Assembly: GCA_008921705.1 (NCBI GenBank)
Contig: VFFE01008521.1
Coordinates: 186,001 to 250,000 of the forward strand
Length of the DNA: 64,000 nucleotides
Direction: 5' to 3'
Origin: Burhinus oedicnemus
Taxonomy: Eukaryota > Chordata > Aves > Charadriiformes > Burhinidae
Position numbers and translations under genes: made by a program. Shown piece by piece: positions 34,106 through 44,200 of the stretch. The notes under the pieces were generated by a model, which saw nothing but the letters and a program-made list of their open reading frames with translations, ran no database searches and was not told where the DNA came from. Numbering within the stretch: the first letter of the stretch is position 1; each line of letters begins with the position of its first letter.

Positions 34106-34751
34106 TGTTATGGTTTGAGAAACCCACAACAATTTATTGTCATTTAGACAATTATTCTACCACCCGATGACCCCTCCCCACCCAGGAAGGGGAATCAGGA
34201 AAAAAACAAAGAAACCCAGAGGTTGAAATATAAACAGATTTAATAGAATAAGACTAGATAATTAACATTAATAATACTAAAGAACCAATATTGATCCCAA
34301 TACCACTATAAAATATACAAGGATTATAGTCAGCCAATTATATCAGCAGGAAGCTGTGCGCTCCCAGCAGTGGACAGCAAATGTTGGACACTGTGAGCGC
34401 TACGGCTTCAGGAGGAAGGCAAGGCCTCAGGGGTCCGGCACAGGCAAGAAGTTCTCAGGATCGCTGCCATCAAGGGAGAGAGAGCTTCACAGCAAACTTT
34501 CTGACTTATACTGAATGTGACATTCATGGTATGAAATAATCCTGTTGGCCAGCTTGGGTCAAGTACTCAGGTCTTGCTCCTCCTCATCCCTGCACCTGGC
34601 TAGCTCAAGACCACTGAGACCTTGAAACCCACACACCATAGCTGGCTATAAAGTAAATATTTTCACAAATTCAGACACTAAGTCTTCTAGAAGTGCAGTT
34701 TTCCCAAGCACTAGAAGAGAAATTAGTCCTGTGTCGCTCGAAACCAGGACA
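34106..34751 (+). mobile_element. Solo ERVL-type LTR, about 646 bp
   Basis: Starts TGTTATGGTTTGAGAAACCC and ends ACCAGGACA, the usual ends of the avian class III LTR group, with a mid-LTR GATTTAATAGAATAAG and a GTTGGCCAGCTTGGGTCAAG block shared with that group. Flanks are ATGGG on the left (34101-34105) and ACGGG on the right (34752-34756), a 5-bp duplication with one mismatch, the size usual for ERVL. No internal retroviral sequence is present, so it is a recombined solo LTR. Confidence 0.72.
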
Positions 34752-34791
34752 ACGGGGACCAAGATGTTCTGGCTACTAAAAGGCAAGTAGT

Positions 34792-34916
34792 TGTCGTGGT
34801 TTGGGCCAGATTGGCCCAATCCGGTGGAACGACAGATGCTCTCTCTCTCTCCTGCTCCGCTCGGGAGGCAAGAGAGAGAGAGAAAAAGAGACTTAAGAGT
34901 TTAGAAGGATCTAAAC
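34792..34916 (+). mobile_element. 5' part of a second LTR, cut by the assembly gap
   Basis: TGTCGTGGTTTGGGCC resembles the start of the same avian LTR group. The next bases form a palindrome (TTGGGCC-5-GGCCCAA at 34801-34819) and a long CT/AG inverted repeat. The sequence ends in Ns at 34917, so the length and the other end are unknown. Just 41 bases separate it from the solo LTR. Confidence 0.5.
34839..34882 (+). repeat. CT/AG inverted repeat (potential hairpin)
   Basis: CTCTCTCTCTCT at 34839-34850 pairs with AGAGAGAGAGAG at 34871-34882, separated by a 20-base GC-rich loop. It lies inside the truncated LTR and just before the gap and the PDK3 CpG island. Confidence 0.75.
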
Positions 34917-34936
34917 NNNNNNNNNNNNNNNNNNNN
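34917..34936. other. Assembly gap (20 N)
   Basis: Twenty unresolved bases between a repeat and a run of GGGCC units. The round number and the hard GC-rich context suggest a placeholder gap whose true size is unknown. The PDK3 transcription start could lie inside or next to it. Confidence 0.95.
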
Positions 34937-34999
34937 GCCGGGCCGGGCCGGGCCGCAGAGGGTGAGGGGCGCCGCCGCCGGGCTGGCTGCTCCCCTGGC

Positions 35000-35041
35000 A
35001 TGAGCACGGGTGGCTGCGCTGCCGCCGCCCCAGCGCCCTAG
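35000..35041 (+). other. Upstream open reading frame in the PDK3 leader
   Basis: ATG at 35000 with G at -3, 13 sense codons (Ala-rich) and TAG at 35039-35041, which is 69 bases before the PDK3 start. It is in the leader only if transcription starts upstream of 35000, which the sequence alone does not show. Confidence 0.45.
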
Positions 35042-35110
35042 TGCCGTTGCCGGGGAGGGGAGGGGAGCGGAGCGGAGGGAGCGGCGGAGAGGAGCCGGGC
35101 GGGCCGCGCC

Positions 35111-35216
35111 ATGCGGCTGTGCGGGGCGCTGCTGAAGAGCCCCATCCCCAAGCAGATCGAGTACTACTCCCGCTTCTCCCCCTCGCCCCTCTCCATCAAG
35201 CAGTTCCTCGACTTCG
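35111..35216 (+). CDS. PDK3: PDK3 exon 1 coding part
   Basis: The first ATG in good context (G at -3) opens directly on the conserved PDK3 N-terminus. The exon ends GACTTCG|GTGAGT, splitting a Gly codon after its first base. The GC of the exon is very high because it sits in the CpG island. The ORF that continues past 35216 is intron read-through and not protein. Confidence 0.95.
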
Positions 35217-38200
35217 GTGAGTGGCGGGGTTGTCCGCCATATCCCCCTCGCTCCCTCCCCCTCCTCCTCCTCCTCCCCCCGGGGTGGGGGGTGGGGGTCA
35301 CCCCGGCTCTCCCGCCGCGCAGGAGCGGCCAGGGCCCACCCGGGGCGGGGGGAGCGGCGGCGGAGGCGGCCGGCGCTTAGGCCTCGTCTCCTCGCCCAGC
35401 AGTATTTGGGTGGCGGGGCCCACCCCTGCCTGCGGCCTGGGCAGCCCGAGGAGCGCAGTCAGGGCGAGGGGCGGCCGGGCGATGGGCCCTGCCACCGTGG
35501 GGCCGGCCCGGCCCGGCTTGGCGGCGGCGGCTCCCCCGATCCGGGAGGCCCCGCAGGCTGGCGGGGGTCGGTGTGTGTGTGTGCGAGGCGGGCGGCTGCG
35601 GTGACAGCCAGGCGTGCGCGGTCGTCGGCAGCCGGTGGTAAACACCGCCGCTGCTCCGCCTGGCCACCTCGGCCTGCTGAGGTGAGGCGGCAGGAGACTG
35701 GAGGAGCAGGCTGGGCTCCGTCTTTCCTTGCGTTGTTCCCAGACAGCAAGGGTCAAAACAAGGGTTTCTGACCTGAAATGTTGTGAGCTTAGCGATTTGA
35801 AGGAGTGATGAGTAAGTTGCTCATCATGAGTGTGAAATTTTTCACCTGCCCTGCAGAGATTGGCTTAATTAAACCTCAGGTGTGATCTTCGATAGTACTT
35901 GTGTAGGAGACCTGTTTGTGGAAAATTCATGCACTTTAGGAAGTGTTGCTGATGAATGAATAGCATTTTTCTTTTCAGAAGCACTGGACTGAAACCCAGG
36001 AATGACTTGGGTTGCTGTGAGAAAACTGACATTTTGATCTAGATAACAATAAACTTCTCATGTCTGTATCAGAGGTTATTTGGTTGCTGCTGTCTGACAC
36101 GAGAGTTGCTTAGATTTTGTTATCCTATGAATGTTGCTGGTAGAGTAAATATAAAGGCCATGTGTAACACCATGAAGCTTAATAGACAGTTCCTTCATTC
36201 CAGTATCACACTAAAGGTACAAGAAGAGAAAAATGAGTCAGTGGTGTTAAACCAGAAAACGATTAAAAGTGGAAACAATTGCACATTCATGGCAATGTTA
36301 TTAGTGAAAGAATGCTGCAAGTATAAAGAGCCAGCACTGGGCTTGCTCCCATGTCTCAGTGAGACAGGGTTTTCTACCCTTCTAAAAAACATCACACCTT
36401 GTCCTGTGATACATTAAAAGGAGAGCCTGACTAGAACCCCTGCTTTCCTTCTCTAGTCTCTGCTCACGTGAGTCTGTTCTTACTTCCCCACCCCTTCCTT
36501 TGCTGCTGTGCTTCCTCTGTTCTGGCATTTGTGCTCCCTATGCCATGTCTTTCTGTACTGGCAAGAGCAATGGCCTAAAACTTAGAATATCTTACTTTTA
36601 CCCCTGGCACTAAACAAATCATTTCACCATTGTCTATCTGGAAGTTTGGTTTGTAAATTGTTGCTGGGGAAGTATTAATGTTCACAAAGTTTTTCAGTTG
36701 TGACTAGAGAGGTGTAAAGATTTCAGTCTTTGCTTTAATGACTTGCGTGTTCTGGCAAAACTTTGCTTTTTGGTAAGGATTTCTACTATTCTAAGTTGTT
36801 CCTGCATTACTGCTTGTTTTTGGACATCTCCTGTGTGCCAGCCTTTTAATAATGCCTTTTTTTTTTTTTTTTAACCTTGTAGTATCTGTATTACTTTATG
36901 TTTTGAAAATTGTCGCCTGATTCTCCAGGAAAAAGTAGTCTCATTTTATGATTTTAAGCCTAGTTTATATTAGTGGAAATGAACAGGGTAAAAATGGTAT
37001 GTTACAGCCTGGCCAGCCCTGTTCTTTGGATGTGCTCCAGTCTGTTGTCACTGGATGTGTCTGTGGAATCTTGTGTGTGCACAGGCTATGTGTTTAAGTG
37101 TATTCATGTCTTAAGACTAACAGGAAACTATATAGGCTTTGACATTTAAAACCTCTGAAGAAAAAACATGCCTACAGTTTAGGCTTCTAAGATTGCCAGG
37201 AGTTTCTAAGATTAGTAGTCTTACGTCGCATCAGCCTTGCTAAAGCTATCAGCTTGATCTTAATAAGCCTTATGAGCCATTTAGCATCTCCACTTACTTT
37301 CTCTTTAGTGCCTATGTTTACTTAGGAAACCTCAAGTAGAAAGATTACAGCAGTTTAATCAAATAGATTAAAACCAATGTAGTTACTTAACTTGTGTGAT
37401 CCTAGGTGTTGATGGCTTTGGGTAATTTCAAGTTCTGTTGGAGACTTCAGAGGCCTAGAGGAGAAATTCGCAAGAAACATAAGATGTTGGTGCAAGAATT
37501 TTACCACTGGAGGCATGGAAGACCTGGACAATATGCACTGTATCAGGGAGCTATGTTACTTAAATTACCCAAAAAAGAATTTGCTGGTGGCATAGGATAC
37601 AAGTATTCGAGAGAGCAAGTATGCCAATCATAAGGAGCTTGATTCTACAGGTGGAGTTCAGTTGTGTTTGCCTAGCCTGACTGTTTGATGGGAAGAAGAC
37701 ACTCTGTTTTGTAGTCAGCTTATAGAAGCTACCTAATGTCTCACTTAAAAAGAAATGGCATTTTTGTTTAGCTATGTAAATGTAGTGCTTGTGTTACAAA
37801 AAGATCACTAAATTTTCAACAAACATTAAAAAAGAATAAGCCCAAAGGAAATGTGTGAATGACCCTCTCGTGGCAGTCTGTGACTTTGTTGTCTAGTGTA
37901 TGTATGTTTCCTGTATAAAAAAGAGGAATTTGCACTTACTGCAATTCAGGTTTTTTTTGGAGAAGGATTTTTTTACTTCATGTCTGACAATAATGAAAAC
38001 TACAATATGGTCTTTATGTCTTCTTTTTTGTATTAGTTATTGGTTTAGACTAAACTGGCTTCTAAATTTGTCTCTGCAAAATCTTGGTGAGCATGGGGAG
38101 AGAAACTATTTCTCACGGGCTGGAGTTTCTTCAAACAGTTGGTGGCAATGTATACTGGCATACAGCTTAGACTTTTTTTTTTTATTGCTAATTAACAGTG

Positions 38201-41200
38201 TGGGTTGTATGGAATACAGTTGTGTGCATAGTGGGGCTGTAGAATCTCTATTCCTTTCCAGTGATAGAAGTTAGTGATGATTAACTTAAAACTTTCTCAT
38301 GTAGCTTAATTCAGTCAATTAAACTACTATAAAAGGCAGTTTGGCTGTTTAAGCTAACTCACTAGTACTAAAAACCTGTGAAACAAACCAGCAATAGTTA
38401 AAGCAGTGATTCTCAGTTAGGTTTTATAGCTGAGTCCTGTTTGTGTCTACATACCATGTTCTGCCATGTGTGATTTACTTTCTGTTGAGCTTGCAGCTAT
38501 CTTTGTAGCTGCCACAACTGTGTAAGAGGTTACTGTGTCATGGGCTTGGGACCTCTATGTCGCAAAGTATGAGTTTGCTGCTTTTTTTTTCCCTGTGTGT
38601 GTTCATTTTCTGTTTGCACACTGTTCTTGAATACTGTTCATTTGATTTCTTTCTTACAAAGTGCATTTCACAAGTTTCTTGTGCAATCTTATTCCTTTGC
38701 AAAACAATGACCTTCCATAAATGTGTTTTAATATAAACAAGTTTTGACCTTGTTTAATGTTAACATGTCATTCTATGTTTATCCAGGCCTCCATAATTAT
38801 TCTGGTCTGGAAAAAACAAAACCAAAACCAAACCCACTGGATTCAGCTCTGGAAGTTATTTTGGTAGATTTCCAAGTGTAGGCATTCCTGAATTACACAG
38901 TCAGCTATAATTACTAAAATATCTTTTCTGAAAAAAGCTTGTAAGTAGAGATGTAGTTTAACATTCAGGTACTCGCATCTTTGTACACTTTTGGGGATAG
39001 GATAGACTGTTTGAGGAGAAAAAAAAAGCCTATACTGGAGATCCATATTTTGTGTCAGCTTTAATACAGCATCTCAATTTAGATTTGCTTCAGCTGTGTA
39101 AGGTGGGCCTTAGAGGATGACAAGTTAATCCAAAATATCCAATAATCTTCAGCAGTAGCTACATACATGGGTAACCAATCAGTCTTGTATGCCTGGGGAA
39201 AGTAAATAACCCATCAGACAGGTCTACTTGAGGAGAGTAGAGTTTCTATGTCTAGAAGTGTCTTGACATTTTAAAAAAGACACAAAAAGACTTGAACTCA
39301 TTCTGCCGGCACTACAGCCTGGCTTTATATGGGCTAGGTGTGAGCCAAAACCTTTACAGCCATACTAATGCTGAACCATGCCCGAGCTAGCAAGCTCCAT
39401 GCATCTGCATGGTTTGGGTCATGTTGGGGTAGCTCAGTTGGCAGTGAAGATGTTAATGAACGTCTCATGAAATGAATGGTTGTACTGAAAAGGTTGCATA
39501 TACAATAATTAAGCACAAATAAAGACGGGGTGAAATACAAATTGTGTAATCCTTTGATCATGCATGAAAGAGTCAATTGAAGTTATGCTAGTGCTATATT
39601 GTGAATGTATGCCGGTACACTATACTCATGTAATACTCATTGCTACTGCTCAGCTAACGAAGTGCCTGAAACTTTTGTGAGTCTGAGGTTTCTTGCATCA
39701 AAAACATGTACTGTGTGCTTTTGGACCTTGTTTACTACTGAAGCTATCTTGGCCAATTGTACTGAACTATATTCTAGTCTTTTCTAAATCTCAAACCAAA
39801 TATATTGGGTGAATTTTGTACCTATGAGGTTAAACTTTGCTTTTGGTTAGCTCTTTGTTAAGTTTTACCTTATACCTACAAAATGGCACTTGCCTCTCCT
39901 TACTTGTCATGTTAGTGTTCGTGTACCCCATAATTACTAATGAGTTTGAACAAAAGAGTCATGTATATGCTTAAGATAGAAGACAGTGAACCATAGTGAA
40001 TTCGTGTTGTGGAATGTGGCTTAGGAGATCCCGATTTTGTAGGTTATAATCAAAATATCTGTGGCAACTGCTTTAGCTACGGGCATTGAAAAATATCACA
40101 AAGGTTATAATTCAGTAATTTTACTGTGCTGTGAACAGCTGAGCATGCAGCAAATAATCACAGTGAGAGCGTGCAGTTTGGGAATTGTTGTGTCCTGGGG
40201 CATATCTGGAGGGAAAGACAAGCAATGGATCCTCCCCATTTTTAAATATAATTTTTGGTATGAAATTATTTAGTTCATGTGGTATCTATTAAACTGACCT
40301 GTCTTGAGGAAACTTGTAGGCCTCTTCCAAAACTGGTGTAAAGAGTAAGCCAGGTATTGGCATTGCTGTCAGTTGTATGTGCAGTATTAGATCAGGTTTC
40401 TGCAAGGGTGTGTACACAGCATGTTGTCGTGTTGACAGCAGGCATGCATCAGCACTGGAACTGAAAACATGCCATTGGAAAGGTTGCTAGCAGCTACAAT
40501 TTGAACAACAAGATGTGGGGGTAGGAAAGTAGAGGTTGAAAGCAGCCTTGTGTCTCCAAACTTCATTATTAATCTTCTGATGGAAGATGAATGTTAGAAG
40601 ATTTTTTTTTTTACACAAAAATTTATTAGAAGTTTCATGGCTTTTTTTAACACAACTTTAGTGGAGAGACTGTGCATCTAAGACACAAATTTTAAGGCTC
40701 AAAGGTACTATTAAATAATTACCTGCCATTTACTGCATGCAGCTGTGTGTTTTCTACCGCTGTCTGTGCATTGACCTTAAAATGGTACACTTGACTGAAG
40801 TGCATCTTCAAAAAAAATTTCCTCTTAACACGAATGCTAACCACTGAATTGGATCAGAAAGACGAATGCTCATCAGACATTACTGTCTTTTATTTTCATC
40901 TGACTGGCTTCAGCTTCCAACCAGTGATTTTGTTATAGCTTTCATTGGTAGACTGGGATCCTTTGCCTGGTATTTTTTCACAATGAGGTATTTGTACATT
41001 GTGATGGAATATTTTGTCAAGCTAAATACATTATTTAAATGAATTGTTTCAAGCCTTATGAAAATATTTTGGAATTAACTTTTTTGGCTTTTCCAGTTTT
41101 TTCAATATTATTCTTAAAATGTGCCTGTTAGAGCTTTAAATAGAATCCTGATAGGAGTTTTGCCTAACATTGGAATAGAACCATTTTACTGCTGTTTCAT

Positions 41201-44200
41201 TTTTACCTTGAAAGGCTAGCCTTCTGTCACAGTGAAAGCTGGCTTGTCTGCTTTTGTTCTTGAATTCTTTTGGGGTTACTGCTTTTCTGTATTCAGTCCT
41301 TCATTCTCTAGATCTGAGCATCAGTAAAGTTTGCATTTCATGATAGAAAAAAGGCTTTTCTTTGAATGGGCTGTAGCACGGCAAGTAGCTGGAAGCCTTT
41401 GTTTGATGCAACTGTTGTTATTTATAACCTGTTACTATTTACAACTCTGCCAGTCTCTGGCAGGCAGTGACATTCCAATACTATATATAATATTGAAAGT
41501 TTTTATAAGGCCTGATATCGATTGTTGTGAAGGTCTGGAAGAGTCACTGTGGTTAGATAACTTTGTTCAGCAGTCACTATTGGACAGTGATATGGTAGAG
41601 ATGTTCTTGCATGTGTATGTGAGTGCTATGTAATATTAGATCGTGGGGCATCTTATTTACAGAATTACCTGTATCAGTCACTTTTGGAGGCTGCTTCAGG
41701 GATTAAGTATGCTTGCTTGATAGTCGCTTTTTTTTTTTTCTTTTCAGAAAAGGTTTGTTTTCAAATTTTATGTTGCTAGTTACGTCTTCGTTAGTGCAGT
41801 TCTGCAAAGTTGTAATGAAAAAAACTTAGCTTTGGTTTAAATTTTTAACTATTTTGATTATGCAATAAAGGAACACTTAATTTCTGTAAATGTTTGAGAG
41901 TTCGTATATTCTGAATTCAGTATTTTTGTACAGTTATAGTGCAAATTCCATAAGTTGCTGTAAGTGATTGAACTGCATCTGCAAAGCATTATACTAATTT
42001 TTTTCTTTCTTTGGGTGATATAAAGGCTAAGCACGGGAAATTCTGCCTTCAGTAAGTGATTTGACTGGCCACTTCTTGTCTGCAAGCATAGGCTCATAGT
42101 CTGCAAGTGAATATCTTCCAACTGATAGGATCGATTGTGTTTTGTTTCCCTAAGCGGCAGAAAATTTCTTGGTTTATGTTCTGGTTGTCTTTGGACTGAT
42201 CAAAGGTGCTGCTGATGTCCTCTGCCTTCAGGTGCTCGGAAAAGGAGATGATGTTATGCTGCATACGTACATGCATGTATTCTCATGCCTTTTTTTTGCT
42301 GAAGCTGATGTGGTGTTGAAGCAGACAGTGGGATGTCTTTTGGTGAAAGAAAGAAGACAAGAACACCTAATCCGCATGAAGTAGCAAACAATGTTTTTGG
42401 TTGTTTGGTTTGTGTTTTTTTTTAGCAAGTAACAGAAGTGATAGAGAATACAGCTTGACAGAAATTGGCAACTTGACAAAACTACTTTCTGGAAGGAAAA
42501 GAAGATAGGATTTGCAGTTTGTTCTTGAAGATCTAAGACTGTTTGGGACACCTTTTTCTTCCAGAAACTGGTAGAAATTGTTGAAGTGCCTGCTTTAGAC
42601 TAGACTTGGACTAATAACAAGGTGCTTGAAAATATGAAACTTTATTACATTTTGATGAAAATGTTTATGAATTGATAACATTCCTTCCCCTTGGGAATGG
42701 AAGAAATGACAGCTAGTGATTTTAAAGTAGCGTAACATTTACAAGCTAAGGAAATAAGTAGATAGGGTCTCTCCTAAGAGGTAAGGAATATAAGATGGTC
42801 TGTTAATTTCTGAAAGAGAAACTGATGCAGGCAGTAGAGCAGTGCTAGGACTTCCAGAAATACTGTTCATTCAAAAAGAATCATATGGAACCTGGAAGCA
42901 AGGACATATATCTCGGGCTGCAGTACAAATAGCAGCTAAGGTGAAAAGTCAGGGCATAGAAAAGCAGAGAAAAAGATGCTGAGATAATTTATAGTAATTG
43001 GGGACAATGCTGAAGTATAGTGTTTAGTTGATTAAAGTAAGTGCATAGTGATAAAGACTACTGAATTCATCTTTGCTTTGATCTTCAGAAAAAAACAAAC
43101 TGTATCCAGAAACTTAAAGGAAATCACAACTCCCCCCTGTCTCTGGTACAAATTTTGGATAAGTTGAAGTATGGCTTAGTGGGTGCCAGTAGAAGTAAAC
43201 CAATGCTGTGTTTTGTGGGTAGCTGACCACTTTCTTCTGCAAATGGGAGCACCTGGTGCAGTACAGCTGTTGCTTATAGGCTTCATGGAAATTACTGATG
43301 GTGATGGCCCCAGGTTGGGGAAGTGGGGAAATACACTACTTGTCTTTTAAAGAAAAGGAAGAGGAGGACATTAGAATAAGTCAGGTCAACTGAAGTAGCT
43401 GAAGAAAATGATAGAGCTAATACTGAAGCAATACGTAGATAAGCACCAAGAGATAATAAGGTGGTAAAGAGACAATAAATTGTGTTGAGACAGCCTGATT
43501 TCCAGATTAATTTGATGTTTGCTAAGGCAGTAGCAGTAGATGCTGTACCTGACTTTATATAAGGTTTTGGCACAGTCCCATGTGAAATTCTTCGTTAAAA
43601 AAAAAAAACACAAACCAAACCCAAAAAACAAAAAACCCAAAACTTTATGGAATAACTTTAAGATGAGATTGCTATATAGTAGATGTGCAGTGTTCTGGTG
43701 GGCTGACCCCATCCAGCAGCTGAGCCCCCATGCAGGTGCGTGCTCCCCTCCTCGCACCCCCATTGGCATGGGGGAGAGAATAGGAAGAGCAAAAGTGAGA
43801 AAACCCGTGGGTCGAGATAAAGACAGCTTAATAAGAAAGGAAAGAGGAAGAGAAACTTAAGTGATGCAAGGGCAGTCACTTGCCACCTCCCACAAGGAGG
43901 CTGATGCCCAGCTGGTCTCGGTGTAATGGGCATTTTGGGAAACGGAGCCACCTAATTTTTTATTGCTGGGCATGACATGATGTAATATGGAACATCCTTG
44001 TGGGATCTTAGGTCAGCTGACCCAGCTGTGTCCCCTTCCAGCCTCTTCCCCACCCCCAAACCCTACTTGCTGGGGTGGAGGCTGAGTGCAGGAGAAAGAG
44101 AGAAAGCCTTCATGCTGTGCAAGTACTGTTCAGCAGTAGCCAAAACACAAGTGTGTCATCAATGCCTGTAGTCACAGATCCGAAGCCCAGCACTTTATGG

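Larger units (their letters stand above)
34937..35700 (+). promoter_or_regulatory. CpG island / promoter region of PDK3
   Basis: Dense CpG and GC from the gap to about 35700, spanning the 5' UTR, exon 1 and the start of intron 1. It opens with four tandem GGGCC units and contains GGGGAGGGGAGGGGAGCGGAGC purine runs just before the start codon (35052-35080), which could form G-quadruplexes. No TATA box is seen, as is common for a housekeeping-type CpG-island promoter. Confidence 0.75.

Noticed and set aside
34101..34756. 34106-34751 as a CR1 or DNA transposon
   Set aside because: The TG...CA ends, LTR-type block order and 5-bp flanks fit an ERVL LTR. No RT frame or terminal inverted repeats are present.
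35217..35771. Long open frames on both strands in the CpG island
   Set aside because: They begin in or cross PDK3 exon 1 or intron 1, are Pro/Gly/Arg/Ala-rich as expected of any frame in GC-rich DNA, and match nothing recognisable.
39430..39441. A tRNA gene at the TAGCTCAGTTGG box
   Set aside because: No acceptor-stem pairing and no B box (GGTTCRANTCC) at the right distance. At most it is part of a SINE.
43540..43951. Coding frames around the 43.7-kb LTR
   Set aside because: They run through A/C-rich low-complexity DNA and LTR sequence and have no conserved motif.
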